Below are positions 9,549 through 18,388 of a stretch of DNA of 64,000 nt, piece after piece. The DNA comes from Bacillus sp. S/N-304-OC-R1 (GTDB lineage: Bacteria > Bacillota > Bacilli > Bacillales > Cytobacillaceae). A program made the position numbers and the translations under genes. Where the stretch lies: the NCBI RefSeq assembly GCF_019749375.1, contig NZ_JACWFE010000024.1, positions 277,390-341,389 of the forward strand. Reading direction: 5' to 3'. The notes beneath the pieces are model-generated. The model saw nothing but the letters and a program-made list of their open reading frames with translations. It searched no databases and was not told the origin of the DNA. Each line of letters opens with the position of its first letter. Within the stretch, counting starts at the first letter, position 1.

Positions 9549-10043
9549 TTAACTTCTTTCTCTTATCCATCTCTTTTGAGGGGTTGGCTTGTCCACCGGA
9601 ACTTCTTGAGTTTCAGGTTGTTTTCTCATCTTCCATTTGTCTTTAAGTTCCATTAATACTTGGCCCCATTGAACAACCTGTGAAATTCTTTCTTTGTTTT
9701 CCTCTAGCCCCTCATTAACAGAACTCGTAATCTTTTGAATCGATCCATTGAAGCTGCGGACAGAGTCTCCAACTTCTTTCACAGCAATAACAACACTATT
9801 AAGACTTTCTGATTTATGCTGAACATCCTCTGCCAGAGCATTTGTTTTTTCAAGCAGGGCTGTTGTTTCCCTCGTTACCCCTTCTAGCTGGCCCTCTAAA
9901 CCTATTAATGTTTTTGAAACACTATCTAATGTAATCTGCAGAGATTTTAAAGTTTTTGATAAGTAAATGACAAGAATAAAAAACGCGATAGCGATCACAG
10001 CTATACTTAAATACAAAATAATTTGCACGATGATAACCTCCAT
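9549..10043 (-). CDS. ytxG: YtxG-family DUF948 general stress protein
   Basis: A 164-residue DUF948 protein. One N-terminal membrane segment (about residues 5-27, IILYLSIAVIAIAFFILVIYL) is followed by a long heptad-rich region (about 30-115) that looks like a coiled coil, as in methyl-accepting proteins but without a signalling domain. The tail is basic. The function is unknown. It is first in the ytxGHJ operon and is preceded by a sigma-B-type promoter (10064..10088), supporting a general-stress role as in B. subtilis. Confidence 0.9.
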   Translation of the reverse strand: MEVIIVQIILYLSIAVIAIAFFILVIYLSKTLKSLQITLDSVSKTLIGLEGQLEGVTRETTALLEKTNALAEDVQHKSESLNSVVIAVKEVGDSVRSFNGSIQKITSSVNEGLEENKERISQVVQWGQVLMELKDKWKMRKQPETQEVPVDKPTPQKRWIRERS

Positions 10044-10063
10044 TTGTCCTAGCTATTTATCTT

Positions 10064-10088
10064 ATTCCCAGTTGCAGTCAACATAAAC
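10064..10088 (-). promoter_or_regulatory. Sigma-B-type promoter of ytxGHJ
   Basis: Minus-strand GTTTAT, a 13-base spacer, then GGGAAT, against the sigma-B consensus GTTTAA-N12-15-GGGWAW. The transcript would start about 30 bases upstream of ytxG, and ytxGHJ is a known sigma-B target in B. subtilis. Confidence 0.75.
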
Positions 10089-10154
10089 CCCCTAATCAAA
10101 AGAATTCCATTTAATAGAACAGATCTCCTGCTAGTATTTTCATCAAATCTTTAT

Positions 10155-10186
10155 ACATTGGACATTTTAACATAAATGTCCAATGT
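10155..10186. promoter_or_regulatory. Perfect 13-bp inverted repeat upstream of ampS
   Basis: ACATTGGACATTT at 10155-10167 and its exact reverse complement AAATGTCCAATGT at 10174-10186, separated by 6 bases. It lies between divergent genes ytxG and ampS, so it cannot be a simple terminator. It may be an operator or a leader hairpin of ampS. A second palindrome, ACAATATATATTGT, follows near 10225. Confidence 0.5.
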
Positions 10187-10273
10187 TAAAATATAAATTA
10201 AACAAAAAAATGCAATTTAGGATACAATATATATTGTTATATTATGAAAATTGTTTTTCGGAGGGAAAAATGA

Positions 10274-11389
10274 ATGAAAGATCCTCGTATTGAAACACTG
10301 GCAAAGAATTTAATCAATTACTCTGTCCGCCTGCAAAAGGGAGAGAAGGTACTAATTGAAAACTTTGGCCTGCAAAGAGAGCTTGTGACTGCTCTTGTTA
10401 AGGAAGCCTATGCTGCTGGAGGCTATCCTTTTGTTCTATTAAAAGATCATCAGGTTGACCGTTCTCTGCTTATTGGAGCACAAGAAGAAAATTTCAATCT
10501 GATGGCTGACTTTGAAGCGAATGTGATGAGTCAAATGGATGCATATATTGGCCTTCGTTCTGGAGATAACATTAATGAGCACTCAGATGTTCCTGATGAA
10601 AAAATGAAAATCCATGGAGCTACAATCGGGAAAAAAGTGCATCGAGAAATTCGCGTTCCTAAAACGAAGTGGGTTGTATTAAGATATCCGACATCTTCAA
10701 TGGCACAGCTTGCGAAAATGAGCACAGAGGGCTTTGAGGATTTCTACTTTAATGTATGTAATCTCGATTACGGTAAAATGGATAAAGCGATGGACAACCT
10801 CGTTGAATTAATGAATGCAACAGATAAAGTAAAAATTACTGGCCCTGGAACGGATTTAACATTCTCTATTAAAGACATCCCAGCGATTAAATGCTCTGGT
10901 CAGATGAATATTCCAGATGGAGAAGTTTATACAGCGCCTGTCCGTGATTCTGTAAACGGTGTCATTACATATAATACGCCATCTCCATATAATGGATTCA
11001 CCTTTGAAAATGTGAAACTGACGTTCAAGGATGGAAAAATCGTAGAGGCAACAGCAAATGACACTGATAGAATTAATAAAATCTTTGATACAGATGAAGG
11101 AGCTCGTTACATCGGAGAATTTGCAATTGGAGTAAATCCATATATTCTACATCCAATGCAAGACATTTTATTTGATGAAAAAATTGATGGAAGCTTCCAT
11201 TTCACTCCTGGTCAATGCTATGACGAAGCTTACAATGGAAACAAATCCAATATCCATTGGGATATGGTAAATATCCAGCGTCCAGATTACGGCGGCGGAG
11301 AAATTTATTTCGATGATCGCTTAATTCGGAAAGATGGACGCTTTGTCATTCCAGAATTAGAAGCATTAAACCCTGAGAACCTAAAATAG
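10274..11389 (+). CDS. ampS: Aminopeptidase, M29 family (AmpS-type)
   Basis: A 371-residue metallo-aminopeptidase that removes N-terminal residues from peptides in the cytoplasm. Family metal-site regions are visible: EFAIGVNP (the glutamate is a family ligand), EKIDGSFHFTPGQCY and NIHWDMV. M29 enzymes use cobalt or zinc. Length is somewhat short of the roughly 410 residues common in the family but both ends look complete. Start ATG 10274 has GGAGGG 8 bases upstream; the ATG at 10270 is out of frame. It is transcribed alone, with a palindrome in its upstream region and a bidirectional terminator after it. Confidence 0.9.
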   Translation: MKDPRIETLAKNLINYSVRLQKGEKVLIENFGLQRELVTALVKEAYAAGGYPFVLLKDHQVDRSLLIGAQEENFNLMADFEANVMSQMDAYIGLRSGDNINEHSDVPDEKMKIHGATIGKKVHREIRVPKTKWVVLRYPTSSMAQLAKMSTEGFEDFYFNVCNLDYGKMDKAMDNLVELMNATDKVKITGPGTDLTFSIKDIPAIKCSGQMNIPDGEVYTAPVRDSVNGVITYNTPSPYNGFTFENVKLTFKDGKIVEATANDTDRINKIFDTDEGARYIGEFAIGVNPYILHPMQDILFDEKIDGSFHFTPGQCYDEAYNGNKSNIHWDMVNIQRPDYGGGEIYFDDRLIRKDGRFVIPELEALNPENLK

Positions 11390-11390
11390 T

Positions 11391-11427
11391 AAAAAAAGAT
11401 GCGGTCAATTGATCGCATCTTTTTTTA
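11391..11427. terminator. Bidirectional terminator between ampS and murC
   Basis: Stem AAAAAAAGATGCG/CGCATCTTTTTTT separated by about 10 bases, between convergent genes. Confidence 0.88.
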
Positions 11428-11431
11428 CTAT

Positions 11432-12727
11432 TTATAATTGATTTTCATAAGCCTCTTGAAATTTTTGAATATCTCCAGCTCCCATGAAAATAAGGACGCT
11501 ATTATCATGATTTTTTAATACAGCCGTTTCTTCCTCTAATAGGATATTGGCATCAGGAATCTTTTCTTTCAAATCCTCAATTGTTAATTTACCATGATTT
11601 TCTCTTGCAGAACCGAAAATTTCACATAAATAGACTTTATCTGCTAAGTTTAAGCTCTCAGCAAAATCATCAAGGAATGCCTGGGTTCTCGTAAATGTGT
11701 GAGGCTGGAAAACACATATAATATCCCGTTCTGGATACTTTTGCCGTGCAGCATCAATTGTTGCCTTAATTTCAGTTGGGTGATGAGCATAATCATCTAT
11801 AATAATTTGAGAACCAATCTTTTTCTCTGAAAATCTTCTTTTTACCCCACTAAAGGTTTTTAGGCAAGTTTGAACAATTTCAGAATTGACTCCCTCATAG
11901 TGGCAAAGTGCAATAACAGCAAGCGAATTTAAGATGTTATGATCGCCAAAAGTAGGAATGTGAAAGGTTTCGTAGAATGTATTTCTTACAAATACATCAA
12001 ATGTTGTGCCTTCCGTTGTTTTTACAACGTTTCGTGCCTGAAAATCATTTTCTTCAGCAAAACCATAGAAAAGCACTGGTACCTTTGCCTGAATTCGCTG
12101 CAATTGCTCGTCATCACCGCATGCAAAAATCCCCTTATTCACTTGCCATGCCATTTCTTGGAATGCCGAAAATACATCCTCAATATTAGCAAAGTAATCA
12201 GGGTGATCAAAATCAATATTCGTCATGATCGCATAATCAGGGAAATAAGATAAAAAATGTCTTCGATATTCACATGCTTCGAAAACAAAATACTCTGCAT
12301 TTTCATCTCCACTTCCCGTACCATCACCTATAAGGAATGAAGTTGGTTTTGCACCTTTCATTACATGTGCAAGTAAGCCTGTAGTTGAAGTTTTTCCATG
12401 AGCGCCTGTAATGGCAACACTCGTGAAATTCTTCATAAAGTCACCTAAAAACCGGTGGTAACGGATAACAGGCAGTCCAAGTCTCATTGCTTCTTCAATT
12501 TCTTCATGAGTATCCGGATAAGCATTTCCAGCAATAATGGTCATTCCAGGTTTTATATTTTCCTTTTGAAAGGGAAGGATCTTTATTCCAGATTGCTCAA
12601 GGGCCAGTTGTGTAAAAAAGCGTTTTTCATAGTCTGAGCCTTGTACTTTATAATTCATATCGTGCAGTACTTGCGCCAAGGCACTCATTCCAGCCCCTTT
12701 AATACCTACGAAATGGTAAATAGTCAT
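11432..12727 (-). CDS. murC: UDP-N-acetylmuramate--L-alanine ligase
   Basis: A 431-residue Mur ligase that adds L-alanine to UDP-MurNAc in peptidoglycan precursor synthesis. The N-terminal Rossmann motif [15 protein letters not shown] (residues 4-18), the ATP loop [11 protein letters not shown] (about 105), and the C-terminal domain with DDYAHHPTE are all present. I use the ATG at 12727 rather than 12778: GGAGG lies 8 bases upstream, and the start [11 protein letters not shown] and length fit the family (432 in B. subtilis). It sits between ampS and a nicotinate phosphoribosyltransferase gene. Confidence 0.95.
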   Translation of the reverse strand: MTIYHFVGIKGAGMSALAQVLHDMNYKVQGSDYEKRFFTQLALEQSGIKILPFQKENIKPGMTIIAGNAYPDTHEEIEEAMRLGLPVIRYHRFLGDFMKNFTSVAITGAHGKTSTTGLLAHVMKGAKPTSFLIGDGTGSGDENAEYFVFEACEYRRHFLSYFPDYAIMTNIDFDHPDYFANIEDVFSAFQEMAWQVNKGIFACGDDEQLQRIQAKVPVLFYGFAEENDFQARNVVKTTEGTTFDVFVRNTFYETFHIPTFGDHNILNSLAVIALCHYEGVNSEIVQTCLKTFSGVKRRFSEKKIGSQIIIDDYAHHPTEIKATIDAARQKYPERDIICVFQPHTFTRTQAFLDDFAESLNLADKVYLCEIFGSARENHGKLTIEDLKEKIPDANILLEEETAVLKNHDNSVLIFMGAGDIQKFQEAYENQL

Positions 12728-12954
12728 ATAAAGAACCTCCAACCATCGTATATCTGTAAAACAGTATATGACATTCATCTAGTTTTGCGCATATCCTAAC
12801 TTAGAACACGCGCATTTCAAATTTAATTTTTCTAAAAGCCTTGCATAAATCATTAAGTTTATCTTTCTTCATATTTAATCATTATATCACTATTTATTTT
12901 TAAAAACTATGTAATGAAATCCCAGAAAACATTGCCATGTTTTTTTCAATTCGA

Positions 12955-12995
12955 AGCTCCATGTGCCATTAACGGTCATGGAGCTATTATTTTTC
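12955..12995. terminator. Hairpin between NAPRTase gene and murC
   Basis: Stem AGCTCCATG/CATGGAGCT (12955-12963 and 12977-12985) just after the phosphoribosyltransferase gene. The T-run is stronger on the plus strand (ATTATTTTT), so its role as the minus-strand terminator is uncertain. Confidence 0.45.
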
Positions 12996-13000
12996 TTGTT

Positions 13001-14098
13001 CTATTCAACCTTTTCCAGCCGTGGATTCGGACGATAGCGTCTGCCTGCTTTTGCGGCGTGCTTGCCATCAATTAAGACATTGTCACCTGTAAATCCGATA
13101 TTAATCTTTAGTAAGCTGCTACCGACTCCATACATATCAACTGGAACACCTTGTTGTTCAAATTCAAGAATTCGGGATTCATTAAACCCTCCGCTAACAA
13201 CAATTTTCACATGTTCGTAGCCTTCATCATCCAATGCTTTTCTGAGAGCAAAAATTAACTCTGCATTGACACCTCGTGGATCAAAAGTCCCTAACAGATG
13301 CTGATTTCTTAAGAAATATTGATCAATCATTGTACGGGATGTATCAATTCTAACGCCCTTTAATTCCTTTCCAAACTCTCTAGCGACCTTAAGAGAATCA
13401 GTAATGGCATCATTGTTATAATCAACAAGTGCAACGAGATCATCTTCTGGGAAGGTTTCCTTGTATGCTTTTGTTGCTGCAACAAGATCCCCATTAAACA
13501 TCTGAATAAGGGCATGAGGCATTGTACCCATTCCTTGTATGCCCCACCACTCATTCATAGCATGAGTCGCTTGAGCTGTTGCTCCCCCAATATAAGCAGC
13601 GTAGCCATCCCCGGCTTGGGTTGTATAATGATCATCTCGATCTCCCATAAAAATTACCGGCTTCTGCTTGCCTGATACACTCGCTGCTTTGACAACATTG
13701 TAAACATTTGTAGCGACAGCTGTACGTCTAGAGAGGATCCCATCGATCACTCCTTCTAGGTAGCCAAAGCTTTGATATTTTCCTGTAATGGTCAGGACTG
13801 TTTCAAATGGCGCAATTTTATCGCCATCCTTTAAAGAATATATTTCAAGTTCATCAGGATTATCAGCAAAAGTTTTTAGAAGTGCAATTACTTCATCTGT
13901 ACCACACAAAACTGCATGATTTTTTTGGAAAAATTGCATGGTTACCACAACATCTTTATGGTACTTGTTCACAATTTCTCTTGTTTTTAAAAAATACACT
14001 GCAGAGAACCAGCCATCTCTTATCCGCTCATCAAATTTAAAAGTCTGGTTAGTTAACCGATTTATTTCCCCTTTTAATTTAAGTTCAATTTCCTTCAT
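13001..14098 (-). CDS. Nicotinate phosphoribosyltransferase
   Basis: A 365-residue enzyme of the NAPRTase/NadC fold, making nicotinate mononucleotide from nicotinate and PRPP in NAD salvage. Family features are GDKIAPFETVLTITG, LSRRTAVATN, MGDRDDHYTTQAGDG and the phosphate-binding VSGGFNESRI near the C-terminus. I choose ATG 14098 because GAGGAG lies 7 bases upstream; the open frame extends to 14164 without a ribosome site. It is shorter than the 490-residue PncB of B. subtilis and belongs to the short NAPRTase branch. Its position between murC and sftA differs from B. subtilis as I remember it. Confidence 0.88.
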   Translation of the reverse strand: MKEIELKLKGEINRLTNQTFKFDERIRDGWFSAVYFLKTREIVNKYHKDVVVTMQFFQKNHAVLCGTDEVIALLKTFADNPDELEIYSLKDGDKIAPFETVLTITGKYQSFGYLEGVIDGILSRRTAVATNVYNVVKAASVSGKQKPVIFMGDRDDHYTTQAGDGYAAYIGGATAQATHAMNEWWGIQGMGTMPHALIQMFNGDLVAATKAYKETFPEDDLVALVDYNNDAITDSLKVAREFGKELKGVRIDTSRTMIDQYFLRNQHLLGTFDPRGVNAELIFALRKALDDEGYEHVKIVVSGGFNESRILEFEQQGVPVDMYGVGSSLLKINIGFTGDNVLIDGKHAAKAGRRYRPNPRLEKVE

Positions 14099-14181
14099 CC
14101 TTAAGCTCCTCACATACCGTTCAAATCCAAGGCTGTAAATATTTTTAGTATTTTTATCATGCAAGTAAAGAATACCATGTA

Positions 14182-16779
14182 TTAATTTATTGTACTAGTG
14201 TCTAGAAGTGATTCAAGCTCAGCAGCTGTAATTAAAACCTCTCTCGGCTTGCTTCCTCTCGTTTCCGAAATAAATCCTTGCTTTTCCATCATATCAATTA
14301 AACGTGCTGCACGATTATAACCGATTTTAAACCTTCTTTGCAGACTAGAGGTTGATGCTGCCCCTTGGTCAATAACAAATTCGCATGCTTCATAGAACAA
14401 TTCATCTTCTTCTTCAATAACCTGTGCTTTTTTAAGCAATTCTTCCTGTTCAAATAAATACTCAGGTTCACGTTCTCTCCTAACATGGGCAACAACGTCA
14501 TCAATTTCCTGATCAGAAACATATGTGCCTTGAAGGCGAACAGGTTTAGATGATCCATTTTCTAAGAAAAGCATGTCACCGCGTCCTAGCAGTTTCTCTG
14601 CTCCGCTAATATCAATAATGGTACGCGAATCAATTTGTGAAGAAACCGAAAAAGCTATCCTTGTTGGGACATTCGCCTTGATTAAACCAGTAATGACATC
14701 AACAGATGGTCTCTGTGTAGCAATAATTAAGTGAATACCACAAGCCCTTGCCTTCTGGGCAATACGACAAATTGCTTCCTCTACATCTGCAGGTGACATC
14801 ATCATCAGGTCTGCTAGCTCATCGATAATAATCACCATGTATGGAAGTTTATCTGAATAACGTTTATGCTCTTCAGCTAGTTCATTAAAGCGGCCAATAT
14901 CTCTTACCCCTGTATGCGCAAATAGCTCATAACGACGTTCCATTTCCTCCACTGCCCATTTCAAAGCCGCCGTTGCTGCTTTTACATCTGTAATGACTGG
15001 GCTAACTAAGTGTGGAATTCGGTTATACGGAGCAAGCTCCACCATTTTGGGATCGATCAATATAAGCTTTAGTTCCTCAGGCGTTGCCTTATATAAAAGA
15101 CTTACGAGAATCGTATTAATGCAGACACTTTTTCCTGAACCTGTAGCACCAGCAATTAAGCCATGCGGCATTTTTCGCAAATCTGTCACGATCGGTTTGC
15201 CTGCAATATCCAATCCGAGAACAGCCGTTAAAGGAGACTGGCTATTATTAAACTCCGAGCTGTTAATAATTTCACTAATTAATACAGGTCTGCTTGTTTT
15301 GTTAGGTACTTCAATTCCTATTGTATGCTTGCCTGGGATAGGCGCTTCAATCCGGATATCTCTAGCAGCAAGGCTTAATTTTATGTCATCCGATAAATTT
15401 GTAATCTTATTAACCTTTACGCCTGGCTCTGGCTGCACTTCAAATCTAGTAACAGACGGACCTTGCGTAACATTAACAACATGTGCCCTTACATTAAAGT
15501 TTATTAATGTTGAGTTTAGAAGTTGCTCTTGTTCAATAAACCAATCAGATGGCTCCTCCCGATTAACTGGAGGCAATAGTAAGCTTTTCGAAGGAAATTG
15601 ATAATATGAAATATCATCTTCTTCTGTCAGAAAATCTTCTATAACAGGTGCTTTTTTCTCTGCAGCTCCTATAGTTTCTTCTATGGCTGATGCTATTCGA
15701 TCAACACTAGGTTTGACCTCTTCGATTATTGGAGCTATTTCATGAAACTCAGATGCTTTATCTGTCTCCATACGAACTTCAGCCTTTTCAGCAAATGAAG
15801 GCATGAAAGGGATTTTTGTTTTTTCAGATAGCCTTTGCTTATCATTTTTAAGCATAATCACATTAAATGGGATATGCTTCCTTGCTGGTGCTGCTTCCGC
15901 CACCGTTTCCTCTTCTTCTGGGTCTGCTGAAATGGTGGTAGCTTTATCCTCTGTTTCTTCTTCAATTTCAGTTTGATCCACTGAAATAAGTGTTTCTTCT
16001 TCACTTGAAACTTCCACATCGAAGAATTGTTCTTCCCCATTGAACACTTCATCTTTTAAAAGCAGATCAACAGGATCAGAATACGGAACAGTCTGTAATT
16101 GAGCATCGTCGATTACCTCATATTGCTCTGTATTTGCCTCAGTATACTCTTCCTCGAGATCTGTTTCTTCTTCAATCATATATGAAGGTTCTGGATGATC
16201 TAGAAAAACTGGATGATCTTCTTCTTGAACCTGTTCAGCTATATATTCATTAAATGGTGTTAGATTTTGTATTTGTTTTGCTTCAGATATTTGATCCTCT
16301 TGTATTATGTTGTTCAGTTCAAACTCAATAGGTTCAGATTCGAATTTTTTTAATGGTTCCTCTTTCTTCGGACGTCCAAACCCATAGATTGGAGAAGGAA
16401 TTTCTGTTGGCCGAAAGGGACCCTTTCTTTGCGTTCTTTCCTTTTCAGCTTTTACTTTAATTTGAGCAGCTTTAGGCTCCTTTTCAACAGGGGCGCTTCT
16501 TTTCGCTCTCGTTTCCTGATATCTTGGGACCTGCTTTTTCGATTCCCTATCAACTCTAGGCTCTCTCGTTTTATGATTAGATTCTTCGTCAGGAATTAGT
16601 GGAAATCGGAAGTTTCCTTTCGGATATTGATATAATACCCGCGCATTTATATCTTTTGATGGTTCTGAGTGATTTTGAATCTCAGTAGGGTTTCTTCGTT
16701 CTTCTATCAAATATTCTTCATCATATTCATTATTGTCGTCATTCTTAATTTTTTGGAATAGCTTTTTAATCCAACTCAA
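14182..16779 (-). CDS. sftA: DNA translocase SftA
   Basis: An 865-residue soluble FtsK/SpoIIIE-family DNA pump. In B. subtilis SftA acts at the division septum to clear chromosome DNA before the septum closes. There is no membrane segment. A long acidic, proline- and glutamate-rich N-terminal linker (about 20-400) leads to the translocase core with Walker A GATGSGKS and the Walker B region MVIIIDELADLMM. The C-terminal winged-helix gamma domain (about 800-865, SSLQRRFKIGYNRAARLIDMM) reads oriented DNA motifs. B. subtilis SftA is about 950 residues, and the shortening is in the linker. Confidence 0.93.
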   Translation of the reverse strand: MSWIKKLFQKIKNDDNNEYDEEYLIEERRNPTEIQNHSEPSKDINARVLYQYPKGNFRFPLIPDEESNHKTREPRVDRESKKQVPRYQETRAKRSAPVEKEPKAAQIKVKAEKERTQRKGPFRPTEIPSPIYGFGRPKKEEPLKKFESEPIEFELNNIIQEDQISEAKQIQNLTPFNEYIAEQVQEEDHPVFLDHPEPSYMIEEETDLEEEYTEANTEQYEVIDDAQLQTVPYSDPVDLLLKDEVFNGEEQFFDVEVSSEEETLISVDQTEIEEETEDKATTISADPEEEETVAEAAPARKHIPFNVIMLKNDKQRLSEKTKIPFMPSFAEKAEVRMETDKASEFHEIAPIIEEVKPSVDRIASAIEETIGAAEKKAPVIEDFLTEEDDISYYQFPSKSLLLPPVNREEPSDWFIEQEQLLNSTLINFNVRAHVVNVTQGPSVTRFEVQPEPGVKVNKITNLSDDIKLSLAARDIRIEAPIPGKHTIGIEVPNKTSRPVLISEIINSSEFNNSQSPLTAVLGLDIAGKPIVTDLRKMPHGLIAGATGSGKSVCINTILVSLLYKATPEELKLILIDPKMVELAPYNRIPHLVSPVITDVKAATAALKWAVEEMERRYELFAHTGVRDIGRFNELAEEHKRYSDKLPYMVIIIDELADLMMMSPADVEEAICRIAQKARACGIHLIIATQRPSVDVITGLIKANVPTRIAFSVSSQIDSRTIIDISGAEKLLGRGDMLFLENGSSKPVRLQGTYVSDQEIDDVVAHVRREREPEYLFEQEELLKKAQVIEEEDELFYEACEFVIDQGAASTSSLQRRFKIGYNRAARLIDMMEKQGFISETRGSKPREVLITAAELESLLDTSTIN

Positions 16780-16884
16780 TGTATACCAACTCTTTCTTTA
16801 ATTCTATCCTTTCTATTCTAACAGTATTTCGCGAAAATTGGAGAAAAAATAAGAGATTGAGTCTATTGGGGGAAGATTACAAGT

Positions 16885-16916
16885 AAAAAAGGACCACTTT
16901 AAAAGTGATCCTTTCA
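16885..16916 (-). terminator. Terminator after ytpQ
   Basis: Near-perfect stem AAAGGACCACTTT/AAAGTGATCCTTT followed on the minus strand by six T. It separates ytpQ from sftA. Confidence 0.85.
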
Positions 16917-16929
16917 ACAATAAAACATC

Positions 16930-17733
16930 CTATTTCTTTTTCGTCTGCCCAAGTATAAAAATTGGTTCAAGCTCTCCGTTTTCATAGAGGAAAGATAAGG
17001 CAGTAATTGGGACTCTTCCACTGGCAAAAAAGCTCATCGTTAATTCTGCTAAGATGTCATACCCTGTCTCATTGATAATATCCGCAATAATTAACACGTC
17101 CTGATGTGGAACAGCAACAGCCATTGTTCCTGTTATCCGCTTTTCACTTTCCTTAAGAAAGGAATCATTTAAAATCCTGCTCGCATCATAACCATCGTTT
17201 TTATTTAGAAAATAAAACGTATTTCCCGCGACTGTGTCACCTTTCATTTCTGTTGAAAGTGAACGTACATTAAATAAAGCAATTTCCCTTATTCGTTCAG
17301 GTGACCAGCCTTCTTTATCCATAAGCTTCGTATCAATTAAGCGGTATGTTGTTCCTTGATCGAGTGCATAGTAAATTCTTGTTTCAGCCGTATGTTCATC
17401 GGTAAAAAATGGAACATCCTCTTCCGATTGGATAGGAAAAGAGGTTGAACGAATAACTGGAAATATGTTCTTCTCAAAGCCAGTAAGCTGTATCGGGGCG
17501 TCTTCCATTGCTTGCAAGCCTTCCTCAACATAATACACAACCTCATCAATGGCCTTTTCCTTCCGATTTTCCCATTTCGCAATAATTCCCGGTAAGGAAA
17601 TCGTGATTCCCTTCCCAGTTTCTTTATTTTCAATACGCAATTCGTCTTTTTTTCTATCAAATGAAAAAGTGCGATTATCTTTGGCTAACCGCTGTTCTAA
17701 TTCCTTTTTCATTTTTATACTATCCATTTTCAA
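16930..17733 (-). CDS. ytpQ: YtpQ, DUF1444 family protein
   Basis: A 267-residue conserved cytoplasmic protein of the DUF1444 family. No catalytic motif or membrane segment is recognisable. It starts at TTG 17733, with GGAGGG 7 bases upstream (an internal ATG follows two codons later). It forms a likely operon with ytpP upstream. In B. subtilis ytpR, a tRNA-binding-domain protein, follows ytpQ; here a terminator and then sftA follow directly, so ytpR is absent from this position. Confidence 0.88.
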   Translation of the reverse strand: MKMDSIKMKKELEQRLAKDNRTFSFDRKKDELRIENKETGKGITISLPGIIAKWENRKEKAIDEVVYYVEEGLQAMEDAPIQLTGFEKNIFPVIRSTSFPIQSEEDVPFFTDEHTAETRIYYALDQGTTYRLIDTKLMDKEGWSPERIREIALFNVRSLSTEMKGDTVAGNTFYFLNKNDGYDASRILNDSFLKESEKRITGTMAVAVPHQDVLIIADIINETGYDILAELTMSFFASGRVPITALSFLYENGELEPIFILGQTKKK

Positions 17734-17767
17734 AACTAGTCCCTCCTTAGGAACATTACATAAAGAA

Positions 17768-17805
17768 AGGGCCGAACCCCGAATTGGGGGTCAGACCCCT
17801 GATAT
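17768..17805. repeat. Short GC-rich palindromic intergenic element
   Basis: Between ytpP and ytpQ: AACCCCGAATTGGGG is an inverted repeat (CCCC/GGGG) overlapping a second one, GGGGTCAGACCCC. The GGGTCTGACCC core is, to my recollection, a frequent intergenic palindrome in Bacillaceae. It stands out from the AT-rich surroundings. Confidence 0.55.
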
Positions 17806-17827
17806 TAGTTACTATAAAATTTTATTA

Positions 17828-18139
17828 TTAAAGTGAATCAATAAAGTTTTCGATCTCGTCCTGAGTTTTACGGTCTTTGCTCACAAAACGGCCTAATTCC
17901 TTGCCATCTTTAAAGCCGACAAAGCTAGGAATACCAAAGATATCAAGCTGCCCGCAAAGATCAATAAATTCATCACGGTCAACATAAATAAATGTATAGT
18001 CTTGATATTTAGCTTCGATTTCTGGCAAAATCGGTTCAATTACACGGCAATCAGGGCACCAATCGGCAGAAAACATAAAGATATGCTTTCCATTATCTCT
18101 TAGTTGTTCAAATTGTTCCATAGATTCAAGCTTTTTCAT
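17828..18139 (-). CDS. ytpP: Thioredoxin-family protein YtpP
   Basis: A 103-residue thioredoxin-fold protein with the redox motif [20 protein letters not shown] at about residues 22-41 (CPDC instead of the usual CGPC) and the cis-proline in [17 protein letters not shown] is typical of YtpP-like proteins and suggests an altered redox potential. Start ATG 18139 has a long purine-rich ribosome site (GGAGGAGAAGG). Its ATG overlaps the stop of a possible 38-residue upstream reading frame, and it is followed by ytpQ. Confidence 0.9.
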   Translation of the reverse strand: MKKLESMEQFEQLRDNGKHIFMFSADWCPDCRVIEPILPEIEAKYQDYTFIYVDRDEFIDLCGQLDIFGIPSFVGFKDGKELGRFVSKDRKTQDEIENFIDSL

Positions 18140-18252
18140 TTTCCTTCTCCTCCAGTATGGATCTTCATATCACCAAATCGAATCCAGCCTTTTTTCATCA
18201 TATATTCAGATAATATCAAACTAAAGATAGCTGAGCCAATAATATGCAACAA
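18136..18252 (-). CDS. Possible small membrane-associated protein upstream of ytpP
   Basis: A 38-codon frame from TTG 18252 that ends in an ATGA overlap with ytpP. It encodes a hydrophobic stretch ([18 protein letters not shown]) and then a basic amphipathic tail ([13 protein letters not shown]). The last residues, GGEGK, are encoded by the ytpP ribosome site itself. There is no strong ribosome site at proper spacing for this TTG (AGAAGG is 15 bases away), so translation is uncertain. I do not recognise a family. Confidence 0.33.
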   Translation of the reverse strand: MLHIIGSAIFSLILSEYMMKKGWIRFGDMKIHTGGEGK

Positions 18253-18388
18253 TCTTTTAGAAAACAGCCTTCTAATATTAACCTTTTATTTTTATGGGTT
18301 TTTATCACATATTGTCATATAAGGTAAAAAGTTCTATAATTAGGTAATATTTTAATTTTTAGAAAATTTTCATAAAGAGGTGAACAGT

